DNA from: Mimachlamys varia
Lineage: Eukaryota; Mollusca; Bivalvia; Pectinida; Pectinidae
Direction: 5' to 3'
DNA: 64,000 bases
NCBI GenBank assembly: GCA_947623455.1
Contig: OX392541.1
Location: 3,672,701 to 3,736,700 of the forward strand
Numbering within the stretch: position 1 is the first letter of the stretch; every line of letters starts with the position of its first letter. The translations under genes and the position numbers were made by a program. The notes under the pieces were generated by a model, which was given only the letters and a program-made list of their open reading frames with translations, did no database searches and was not told where the DNA came from. Below are positions 52,901 through 57,291 of this stretch, in pieces.

Positions 52901-55900
52901 GCTGAGATAATGGAGGAGGTAAACAAGATGGCTACTACGTAGAACTATCCTGGCCAGATTTTTCTGTTGGGTGTTTGGTTGTTTGATTTGCTTTATAGCT
53001 AGTAATATTTGTTTGTGGTGGTGTTTTGTTGTTTCTTTTACTCATCAGTGTTTCTTTTTTTATTCCTTTTCTTTTTTCTTTACGTTATGTTTGAGAGTTT
53101 TTCCCTAGAATTTTCCTTTCCGTTTCCTGTGGACTTGTCAGAAATTGAAGATAAAATAACATTTTCTTCTTAATAAGCAATAAAAAGGTCATTTTTGGCT
53201 TACCTGGCCAAAAGGGCCAAGTGAACATATGTGATGGTGCGGCGTTAATCGTCCGTCCATTGTCTGTCCTGCATCCATCAACTTTTCCTTTTAACGACTT
53301 ATTTTGAAATACCGAAAGGCCAAGTGATATGAAATTTGGCTGGTAGCTTTCTTGGAAGGAGCTGAACAAAGTTTGTGAAAAAAATCTTTTTGACCTACTT
53401 TCACAATCACAAGGGTCAAATCTGTTCAAACCTTTAAACAACTTCTTCTGATTAACCAAAAGGTCTAGAAGCTTGATATATGGCTGAAAGGTTCCTTGGA
53501 TGAAGCCCGGCAAAGTTTGCCAAAATAAATGACCTTAATCCATATTCAAGGTCACAGGGGTCAAATCTGTTAAAATCTTTAAAATGTTTTCTTCTGATCA
53601 ACCAAAAGGCCTAGAAGCATTATATATGACGGAAAGGTTCCTTGGATGAAGCCTGACAAAGTTTGCAAAAATAAATGGCCTTGACATATATTCAAGGTCA
53701 CAGAGGTCAAGTCTGTGCAATTTAAACGACCTCTCTTGATTAACCAAAAAGCCTATAAGTAAGCTATATGTCTGAAAGTTTTCTTGGATGAAGCCTGAAA
53801 AAGTTTACAAAAAGAAATTACCTTGACCCATATTCAAGACAACAGTGGTCAAATATATCAAAATTTTTAAACAACTTTTTCTACAATACCAAAATGCCTA
53901 AAGAGATGATATTTGGTTGGTAGCTTCCTTGGAAGAAGCAGAACAAAAATTGCAAATAAAAATGACCTTTTTTACTTTCAAGGTCACAGGGGTAATAATA
54001 TATGTTTAAATTTTAATCTGTTCTTACAGTGATAGATTTTAGGCGACTTTAGGGTTTCAAGTTAGAGATTGATACCAGGTGAGTGATGCAGGTCCATTGG
54101 GCCTCTCGTTAAGGCAATTTATTCACATGCGTTTTGAACAAGATTCTAAAATATATTTTTGGAGGTTAAGTACCTGTATTTTTTGGTAATAATAAGGTGT
54201 AAACTTTTTCTGTCAAGACATTTTTATTCGCAGAAACAAAAGCACCCAACCCCACCCACCCACCCAAAAAAAGAAAGAAAAAGCCCACCCTGCAATGTGG
54301 TGGCCCTTCCTTAGATATGATTTGTAAAATATACTGACTATATTCTGTTTAGTACCAGGTGTCTGAAGCAAGTCCACAGGTAAACCACACAACAGAGCCT
54401 GAATTGTTGGGACAACAATTTCTGGCTTTTACTAATATACACAGTTTCCCATTCTCTATCTGAGTTTTTAATAATTTTGTTTTTATTTTTGTAACAAATT
54501 TTCACTTTGCTTTTTAAATACTGATTTTGGTTTATTAAAATCAAGGCCAGTGGAGGGTATGGGGGGGGGGGGGGGGGGGGTATGTGGGGGTCAACTTAAT
54601 TTGCTGCTTCTAGTTCTCAGATCCAAGTGTTCAACAGAATTTGTACAATTTCTCATGTTATTTGTTACACCCATTTACAAAACAACCTTCAAAAAAGGTA
54701 TTTAGATTTTGTACAGTATTTTAGGACCTAAGACTCTGTCACTCCATCATTCTACTGTACCCAACATGGAACTATATACATGTTCTTGTTTGAATTACAG
54801 GGTTTTCAGCCATTATGTAACTATATACTTGTCTGAACTACAGGGTTATCAGCCATTATGTAACTATATACTTGTCTGAACAACAGGGTTATCAGCCATT
54901 ATGTATCTATATACTTGCCTATACTACAGGGTTATCAGCCATTATGTAACTATATACTTGTCTGAACTATAGAATTATCAGCCATTATTTATCTATATAC
55001 TTGTCTGAACTACAGGGTTATCAGCCATTATGTAACTATATACTTATCTGAACTACAGGGTTATCAGCAATTATGTATCTATATACTTGTCTGAACAACA
55101 GGGTTATCAGACATTATGTAACTATATACTTGTCTGAACTACAGGGTTATCAGATATTATGTATCTATATACTTGTCTGAACTACAGGGTTATCAGTCAT
55201 TATGTAACTATATACTTGTCTGAACTACAGGGTTATCAGTCATTGTGTATCTATATACTTGTCTGAACTACAGGGTTATCAGCCATTATGTATCTATATA
55301 CTTGCCTATACTACAGGGTTATCAGCCATTATGTATCTATATACTTGCCTATACTACAGGGTTATCAGTCATTATGTAACTATATACTTATCTGAACTAC
55401 AGGGTTATCAGTCATTATGTATCTATATACTTGCCTATACTACAGGGTTATCAGTCATTTTGTAACTATATACTTGTCTAAACTACAGGGTTATCAGCCA
55501 TTATGTAACTATATACTTGTCTGAACTACAGGGTTATCAGCCATTATGTAACTATATACTTGTCTGAACTAAAGGGTTATCAGCCATTATGTAACTATAT
55601 ACTTGTCTGAACTACAGGGTTATCAGCCATTATGTAACTATATACTTGTCTGAACAACAGGGTTATCAGTCATTATGTAACTATATATATACTTGTCTGA
55701 ACTACAGGGTTATCAGTCATTATGTAACTATATACTTGTCTGAACTACAGGGTTATCAGCTATTATGTAACTATATACTTGTCTGAACAACAGAGTTATC
55801 AGCTATTATGTAACTATAAACTAGTCTGACCTACAGGGTTATCAGCCATTATATAACTATATACTTGTCTGAACTACAGGGTTATCAGCCATTATGTAAC

Positions 55901-56328
55901 TATATACTTGTCTGAACTACAGGGTTATCAGCCATTATGTAACTATATACTTGTCTGAACAACAGGGTTATCAGCCATTATGTAACTATATACTTGTCTG
56001 AACTTCAGGGTTATCAGCCATTATGTAACTATAAACTTGTCTGACCTACAGGGTTATCAGCCATGATGTAACTATATACTTGCCTATACTACAGGGTTAT
56101 CAGCCATTATGTAACTATATACCTGCCTATACTACAGGGTTATCAGCCATGATGTAACTATATACTTGACTATACTACAGGGTTATCAGTCATTATGTAA
56201 CTATATACTTGCCTATACTACAGGGTTACAAAGAGGATTGTCCAGCAGGCGACCTTGGTACAGGACAGAGAGAGGACCACCTCAACATGAGAGTAAATTT
56301 ACCGGGACCACAGGGCCACAGGGTCTGA
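10803..56328 (+). CDS. SLC9A6/7/9-like: Organellar Na+/H+ exchanger NHE6/7/9 family, 19-exon gene (overall span)
   Basis: Electroneutral Na+(K+)/H+ antiporter of the endosome/trans-Golgi SLC9A6/7/9 clade, which leaks protons to set lumenal pH. Joined exons give 693 codons plus stop (702 residues with the microexon), close to the roughly 650-725 residues of the vertebrate proteins. Family signatures seen: [11 protein letters not shown] in exon 1, [19 protein letters not shown] in exon 3, [10 protein letters not shown] in exons 5-6, [15 protein letters not shown] with the transport-site Asp in exon 6, [15 protein letters not shown] in exon 8, [13 protein letters not shown] in exon 9, [14 protein letters not shown] in exon 11, [13 protein letters not shown] in exons 11-12 and PACCMPLAR in exon 17. 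An in-frame TAA at 10761-10763 makes ATG 10803 the first in-frame ATG, with A at -3. The coding sequence is the sum of the exon entries below, not this whole interval. Which of NHE6, 7 or 9 is not decided; an invertebrate pro-orthologue of all three is likely. Confidence 0.95.
11631..12296. mobile_element. Palindromic MITE, 666 bp
   Basis: The two halves are near-perfect reverse complements over about 300 bp each, from AGTCCGAAGGGTTCTGACTC at the left to the matching right end. The centre holds AAACAGATGTGAGGAAACTG and its partner. No coding capacity. Confidence 0.85.
13001..13100 (+). mobile_element. SINE body fragment
   Basis: ACTGTGTTGTATCCTTAAAC, AAGATACTTTA and GGGCAGTGCTAGAAAT match the body of the minus-strand SINE at 44025-44341; no tRNA head is present. 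Confidence 0.6.
13875..13927 (+). pseudogene. Partial duplicate of the exon 2 5' edge
   Basis: Matches the first ~52 bases of exon 2 ([15 protein letters not shown]) at 113 bp upstream; the flanking intron is also duplicated. The acceptor AG is TG here and no donor follows, so it should not be spliced in. Confidence 0.85.
13988..14211 (+). CDS. SLC9A6/7/9-like: Exon 2: second helix and lumenal loop
   Basis: Completes the Gly codon and continues [10 protein letters not shown], then a hydrophilic loop with two N-glycosylation sequons (NET and NST), ending MAPIVRA. Acceptor TTGTAG|GTATG, donor GCT|GTAAGT; 224 nt, ends in phase 0. The 5' edge is duplicated 113 bp upstream, at 13875. Confidence 0.93.
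15161..15268. mobile_element. Solo end of the palindromic MITE
   Basis: About 108 bp matching the right terminal part of the element at 11631-12296 (GGAATTCTGACTCT, then TATTTAGCGGGTCAGAGAGT). The left half is absent. Confidence 0.78.
16702..16779 (+). CDS. SLC9A6/7/9-like: Exon 3: [21 protein letters not shown] segment
   Basis: 26 codons, phase 0 on both sides; acceptor TTCTAG, donor AGG|GTAAGT. It carries the conserved FDPE(V/F)FFN and LPxIIFxAGYS(M/L)KR block of SLC9A exchangers. Glu replaces the Tyr usual before AGYS in the human paralogues. Confidence 0.95.
16922..17273. mobile_element. Inverted-repeat element, CTCTCTACACCCC family
   Basis: Arms: CTGATATCCAGGTGTAAC with CTCTCTACACCCCCGGAATA at the left, and the reverse complement (CCAGGGGTGTAGAGAGCGAA, CCCCTGGATATCGAGGATG) at the right. 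It lies in intron 3. Confidence 0.7.
17787..17863 (+). CDS. SLC9A6/7/9-like: Exon 4: [15 protein letters not shown] helix
   Basis: 25 codons plus 2 bases; acceptor TTTCAG|AGG, donor CGG|GTAGGT. It encodes [18 protein letters not shown] then TISCCVVG, matching the RRHFFRNLGSILAYAF block of NHE6/7/9. Confidence 0.93.
17925..18255 (+). repeat. Tandem repeat in intron 4
   Basis: Alternating ~50 and ~62-bp units built on TGTGACACTCTATCTCAGAT, GAACTAATGGATTGCTG and ATTATAATTTTG. The array ends just before exon 5. Confidence 0.8.
18271..18365 (+). CDS. SLC9A6/7/9-like: Exon 5: [11 protein letters not shown] to [10 protein letters not shown]
   Basis: 95 nt; acceptor CTTTTCAG|TGGG, donor CCAG|GTATGT. 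It holds the first part of the transport core ([13 protein letters not shown]). The loop before FGAI is a few residues shorter than in human NHE6. The intron just upstream is filled by a short tandem repeat. Confidence 0.94.
18930..22375 (+). repeat. 25-bp minisatellite, 3.4 kb, in intron 5
   Basis: Roughly 135-140 copies of GGATGGCCCCATACTACTTA+TTCAG, with 24-bp variants lacking one C, ACAACT/ACTACTAAT variants, and longer TAATATAC variants at the 3' side (after about 21660). The unit has no stop in several frames, which produces an artefactual 570-codon ORF. Confidence 0.95.
22630..22767. mobile_element. Inverted-repeat element, CTCTCTACACCCC family (half copy)
   Basis: GATGTACATCAAAGATCAAA through CCCCTGGATATCGAGGATGG matches the right half of the elements at 16922 and 31029. 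Confidence 0.65.
23138..23243 (+). CDS. SLC9A6/7/9-like: Exon 6: transport-site exon, [12 protein letters not shown]
   Basis: 106 nt; acceptor TGCCACAG after a long T-rich tract, donor GA|GTAAGT. It encodes [17 protein letters not shown] and [16 protein letters not shown]. Asn-Asp in GESVLNDA is the conserved ion-translocation pair of the family. Confidence 0.95.
23244..24754. other. Intron 6, first part
   Basis: A ~160-bp segment (TCTCGCTTAACTGGATTTTC...) is duplicated at about 23282 and 23440; otherwise AT-rich with nothing recognisable. Confidence 0.6.
24755..25027 (+). repeat. Tandem array of tRNA-like unit, small
   Basis: About 4.5 copies of a ~62-bp unit with GTGGCCAAGTGGTTAAGGTG (a tRNA A-box-like sequence) and CATTCTGCTACCACTAGCCC. 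Same unit as the large array at 40518-42540. Confidence 0.85.
26006..26141 (+). CDS. SLC9A6/7/9-like: Exon 7: [18 protein letters not shown] helix, ends at a U12 donor
   Basis: 1 base plus 45 codons; acceptor TTGACAG. It encodes [10 protein letters not shown] to CLTAV. Reading through gives SFL then a stop; ending at GTC (26141) before ATATCCTTT joins exactly to exon 8 and restores the family sequence TAV-ITKYTKI (TALVTKFTKL in human NHE6). Confidence 0.9.
26142..26338 (+). other. U12-type AT-AC intron (197 nt)
   Basis: The 5' end is ATATCCTTT, an exact minor-spliceosome AT-type donor. TTCCTTAAC at 26321-26329 is an exact U12 branch-site consensus. The 3' end is AC, 10-11 nt downstream of the branch adenosine. 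No GT-AG choice joins exons 7 and 8 in frame with the family sequence. Confidence 0.92.
26339..26444 (+). CDS. SLC9A6/7/9-like: Exon 8: [18 protein letters not shown]
   Basis: 35 codons plus 1 base, starting after an AC acceptor and ending ACAG|GTTAGT. It encodes [19 protein letters not shown] and [16 protein letters not shown], which correspond residue for residue to the NHE6/7 helix (TKFTKL...LLETGLFFLMSWSTF). Confidence 0.93.
27117..28311 (+). repeat. 67-bp minisatellite duplicating the exon 9 acceptor
   Basis: Each unit has TTTTACTGTCTCTGTTCCAG followed by the first ~49 bases of exon 9. Acceptors run from 27173 to the true one at 28311: 17 intervals with a net -1 nt, so 17 decoys plus the functional site. 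Decoy units read [15 protein letters not shown] with few substitutions. Confidence 0.95.
28312..28400 (+). CDS. SLC9A6/7/9-like: Exon 9: [15 protein letters not shown] (true copy of a repeated exon edge)
   Basis: 89 nt; acceptor CTGTTCCAG|GC, donor CAA|GTAAGT. It encodes [16 protein letters not shown] then [13 protein letters not shown]. Only the last of 18 tandem acceptor units continues into NNLSVES and a donor, so this is the functional exon. Confidence 0.95.
28704..28817 (+). CDS. SLC9A6/7/9-like: Exon 10: [19 protein letters not shown]
   Basis: 38 codons, phase 0; acceptor CTGTTTCAG. It encodes [18 protein letters not shown] to HAGFILSTF and ends at a U12-type donor, TTC|GTATCCTTT. Confidence 0.94.
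28818..29551 (+). other. U12-type GT-AG intron (734 nt)
   Basis: The donor GTATCCTTT matches the minor-class consensus. ACCTTAAC at 29536-29543 is a near-consensus U12 branch site, about 10 nt before the AG acceptor. A decayed tRNA-like sequence (about 28930-28985) and a short GGGTTATTT-type tandem (about 29148-29215) lie inside. Confidence 0.82.
29552..29663 (+). CDS. SLC9A6/7/9-like: Exon 11: [14 protein letters not shown]
   Basis: 37 codons plus 1 base; acceptor GACCCAG|CTT, donor AGTG|GTGAGT. It encodes [30 protein letters not shown] and MNMMMFS. In the NHE6/7 family the ARFC position is usually GRAA. Confidence 0.94.
30386..30539 (+). CDS. SLC9A6/7/9-like: Exon 12: [14 protein letters not shown], last core helices
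   Basis: 154 nt; acceptor TTTCTAG|GT, donor AG|GTATAC. It carries the conserved [12 protein letters not shown] block (its Arg is essential for transport in the family) and the final hydrophobic helix [18 protein letters not shown]. Confidence 0.95.
31029..31369. mobile_element. Inverted-repeat element, CTCTCTACACCCC family (third copy)
   Basis: Left arm CATCCTCGATAGCAAGGGG, right arm ATGTTCCAGGGGTGTAGAGA and ATTGAGGATGG; shared interior GATGTACATCAAAGGGTCAA. It sits immediately before exon 13. Confidence 0.68.
31462..31513 (+). CDS. SLC9A6/7/9-like: Exon 13: start of cytoplasmic tail, RVGVEEDQE
   Basis: 52 nt; acceptor GTTTGTAG, donor [18 protein letters not shown] matches RVGVDSDQE of human NHE6. 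It ends in phase 0. Confidence 0.9.
32056..32130 (+). CDS. SLC9A6/7/9-like: Exon 14: Ser/Pro-rich tail exon
   Basis: 25 codons, phase 0/0; acceptor GTGCTAG, donor CTG|GTGCGT. It encodes [19 protein letters not shown] and TFSNDL, low-complexity and probably regulatory. It has no clear vertebrate counterpart. Being symmetric in phase, it could be skipped without a frame change. Confidence 0.7.
32860..32942. repeat. Purine-rich GA microsatellite
   Basis: GAGAGAGAGAGAGGGAGAAA-type tract in intron 14. Confidence 0.85.
33012..33595 (+). repeat. ~22-bp minisatellite in intron 14
   Basis: About 26 copies of TTAGATATGGATCAGTGAACAC with many point variants. Confidence 0.9.
34251..34838. mobile_element. 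Foldback element, ~590 bp
   Basis: CAAAGGACTATGTATGG with TTTTTGGCCGC at the left is the reverse complement of GGGGCCAAAAAAGCCC and CCATACACAGTCCTTT at the right. Interior has no recognisable gene. Confidence 0.55.
35348..37900 (+). mobile_element. Helentron/pearl-like element, family A (copy 2, complete)
   Basis: Full 2553-bp copy in intron 14, in opposite orientation to the copy at 1-4131. It has the same 5' palindrome, GC-rich stretch, core repeats and unique 3' part, and ends TGGGCCTCTTGTT. It has fewer higher-order units than copy 1, so copy number in the core array varies between insertions. Confidence 0.78.
39531..39587 (+). CDS. SLC9A6/7/9-like: Exon 15: acidic tail exon
   Basis: 19 codons, phase 0/0; acceptor TTTCAACAG, donor GAG|GTAGTG. 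It encodes [19 protein letters not shown], acidic and proline-containing, with no clear vertebrate counterpart. It is open in the phase required by both neighbours and could also be a cassette. Confidence 0.68.
40032..40217 (-). other. Coding-like fossil on the minus strand
   Basis: An open frame includes [18 protein letters not shown] and [15 protein letters not shown], with normal codon-like composition, but has no clear ends or splice sites. Possibly a transposable-element gene remnant; I cannot name a family. Confidence 0.3.
40518..42540 (+). repeat. Tandem array of tRNA-like unit, large
   Basis: About 33 units in two blocks: a homogeneous block (to about 41375) of 59-bp units with GTGGCAAAGTGTTTAAGGTG, and a diverged block (to about 42530) of ~62-bp units with GTGGCTAAGTTGTTAAGGTG. 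The last unit runs into a SINE-like tail (GGGCTTTCCTCCACCTGC), suggesting the array grew from the head of a tRNA-derived SINE. Confidence 0.85.
43391..43476. mobile_element. Short hairpin repeat, TTCACCCC family
   Basis: ACATTCACCCCCAAAATTTC, TAATGAACTTTTCCAATC, GGAAGAGTTCA and ATGGGTGAACAAG; same plan as the copy at 57845. Confidence 0.6.
43500..43640 (+). mobile_element. Possible SINE body fragment
   Basis: GGGTTTTTCTCCAGGTATTC recalls the CTCTGGGTACTCCGG domain of the SINE at 5898-6135. Weak. Confidence 0.3.
44025..44341 (-). mobile_element. tRNA-derived SINE, minus strand
   Basis: On the minus strand the head runs from 44341 to about 44270 with A box TGGTCTAGTGGTAGG and B box GCAAGTTCGAGTCCC. 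The body (TTGTATCCATGAGCAAGATACTT in two parts, then TTGGGCAGTGCCAGAAAT) resembles the sequence at 13001-13100. Confidence 0.78.
44919..44982. mobile_element. Short hairpin repeat, TTCACCCC family
   Basis: CATTCACCCCCGAAATTTCA, TTTGAATGGGATGAGTTCAT and GGGTGGATGAG; same plan. Confidence 0.58.
46321..46412 (+). CDS. SLC9A6/7/9-like: Exon 16: [13 protein letters not shown]
   Basis: 92 nt; acceptor TTTTCTGTAG, donor TCAG|GTACGT. It encodes [18 protein letters not shown] then [12 protein letters not shown], corresponding to ESAWLFRMWYNFD of NHE6. Confidence 0.88.
46949..47057 (+). CDS. SLC9A6/7/9-like: Exon 17: FMKPFLTH and PACCMPLAR
   Basis: 1 base plus 36 codons; acceptor CTGTATAG. It encodes [37 protein letters not shown], matching YLKPLLTH and PACCGPIAR of NHE6. 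The donor GGG|GTATAA is weak, but it is the only one giving the phase-0 join to exon 18. Confidence 0.88.
47530..47661 (+). CDS. SLC9A6/7/9-like: Exon 18: acidic tail, [11 protein letters not shown]
   Basis: 44 codons, phase 0; acceptor TGTTTCAG, donor CACAG|GTACTA. It encodes [19 protein letters not shown] to STEPVSQ, similar to the KDDDSDLIL...NTEP tail of NHE6. The 3' edge with its donor is repeated 24 more times directly downstream. Confidence 0.9.
47662..48884 (+). repeat. 50-bp minisatellite duplicating the exon 18 donor
   Basis: The sequence CTGTCTCACAG|GTACTAGTC recurs at exact 50-bp steps from 47661 to 48861 (24 intervals, no indel), giving 25 donor copies. The last partial unit (ACCAGCATGGAGTCTGTC) again resembles the full exon end (ACCAGCACGGAGCCCGTC). 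Confidence 0.95.
48900..50212. other. Intron 18, part between repeats
   Basis: No feature recognised; ordinary AT-rich intron sequence. Confidence 0.55.
50213..51740 (+). mobile_element. Degenerate family-A fragment, split by a later insertion
   Basis: 50213-50497 and 51669-51740 both resemble the family-A core (GCTGAAACTTGGCTGAAATG; CCATCTTGAAAAATAC). The family-C element sits between them, at the T-run before TTCGGG of the core. Confidence 0.68.
50498..51668 (+). mobile_element. Helentron/pearl-like element, family C
   Basis: 5' palindrome AGCTCACCTGGTCC / GGACCAAGGTGAGCT, then CGTCCGTCCGTCTG, then about four core repeats of ~155-160 bp (landmark AAGCAATGTATGGCATTTAT). The 3' end is ACCAGGTGAGCG followed by GGCCCTCTGGGCC and TCTTGTT. 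No transposase is encoded. Confidence 0.75.
52867..52918 (+). CDS. Candidate cassette/poison exon or alternative C-terminus
   Basis: 52 nt between GTATCTGTAG and GAG|GTAAAC. Joined in phase 0 to exon 18 it adds [12 protein letters not shown] and then a TGA at 52903-52905, so its inclusion would truncate the tail. This is only a splice-site and frame argument; it may be chance. Confidence 0.35.
53197..54110 (+). mobile_element. Helentron/pearl-like element, family D
   Basis: 5' GGCTTACCTGGCCAAAAGGG, CGTCCGTCC tract, about five ~140-150-bp core repeats (landmark AACCAAAAGGCCTAGAAGC), and 3' end ACCAGGTGAGTG...CATTGGGCCTCTCGTT. Same architecture as families A and C, more diverged. Confidence 0.68.
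54353..54379 (+). CDS. Candidate 27-nt microexon
   Basis: Acceptor TATTCTGTTTAG, donor CACAG|GTAAAC. The nine in-frame codons encode YQVSEASPQ. It is phase 0/0, so it can be included or skipped between exons 18 and 19 without a frame change. Confidence 0.5.
54762..56223 (+). repeat. 43-bp minisatellite duplicating the exon 19 acceptor
   Basis: Units of GGTTATCAGCCATTATGTAA, CTATATACTTGTCTGAACTACAG (shown in two parts). Acceptor-like CAG|GGTTA occurs from 54800 to 56223: 33 intervals of 43 bp, plus one 4-bp TATA insertion near 55685. Confidence 0.95.
56224..56328 (+). CDS. SLC9A6/7/9-like: Exon 19: terminal coding exon
   Basis: 34 codons plus TGA (56326-56328) in phase 0 from exon 18. It encodes [20 protein letters not shown] and [14 protein letters not shown]. 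The [11 protein letters not shown] stretch may correspond to the DHELVIRGTRLVLP end of NHE6; the resemblance is weak. Another frame is open to TAG 56361-56363 but would need a different upstream phase. The acceptor is the last of 34 near-identical 43-bp units. Confidence 0.68.
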   Translation, partial: GYKEDCPAGDLGTGQREDHLNMRVNLPGPQGHRV

Positions 56329-57285
56329 CCTTTGACCTAGGAGGCCATGAACAGGACTTTTAGAGGATATGGCCTTTGAATGAAAAGAAGGTCACACTGT
56401 ATGTGTTTGAATATTTGTCTGATGAATCATGATTGTGACCTTGGAAGTATGGGTCACGGCGGGTGTGACCTTGTTACTCATTTCTGTGACCTTGAAAGCT
56501 AGATTGGTATGTTAAGAATATGTGTAAAATGTATGAAAATTATAGCATATAATGTTGTTATGGTCACAACTGACTTTCAGTACAAATCAAACATTTTGGC
56601 GCATCTACAGGGTGTGATGCTAAATGTGCGAGTCAGAGGTCATGTGACCTGTCAGCCAGTGTGGACACTTGTGTGCGATCACTGACCCGAGGGTGATGTT
56701 CTGTGTACATGGGGACAAGAAGTCATCAAATGTACCAACGGTTCATGTCTGTGACCTTTGAACTCTGCTTGAACAAGAAGATGTGATTTATACCGTGAAG
56801 GGCCAAAGTCTGCGTGTTGTACTCAGCTATAATCAAACCTGATGATGAGAGAGCGAGTTCGTTTCATTAAGGTGTATCTGATGTTGTGTGAGCTTCTGCT
56901 TTGTGTAACAATCTAACAAACATTTTACGAGCAAACGTTGTTAAATATGCATTTCTCTCGTATATGTACTTGACAGACTTACCTCCTCATTTCAACCGTG
57001 CAACATTGATCAAGATATGTCTACATGCTCTGTTATATCCAGATTTTTTTGCATTTCTTAAGAAGATATTTTTCACCATTTGTTTTTCATATTATGGTAG
57101 TGAAATTGAATTTTTTCTATATACAATATATCTCAAAGTGAAAGAAAGCTATCAGGTATGAAACGAATTCCGTGTCAACGCCAAAGAAAAGTCCTGAGGT
57201 ATCCTAGAAAGTTTACATTACTTTTCATTAGAAATGAGGTAAACTTTTACGGATATCACCCCACAGCATTTATGTGAACCCATAT

Positions 57286-57291
57286 AATAAA
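57286..57291 (+). terminator. Candidate polyadenylation signal of the exchanger gene
   Basis: First AATAAA downstream of the proposed stop, giving a 3' UTR near 1 kb. Others occur at 57700 and further on, so choice of site is unknown. Confidence 0.35.

Noticed and set aside
56166..56363. Alternative reading frame of the last exon, ending [12 protein letters not shown]
   Set aside because: It needs an incoming phase that neither exon 18 nor the microexon provides. Kept only as a possibility if another exon changes phase.
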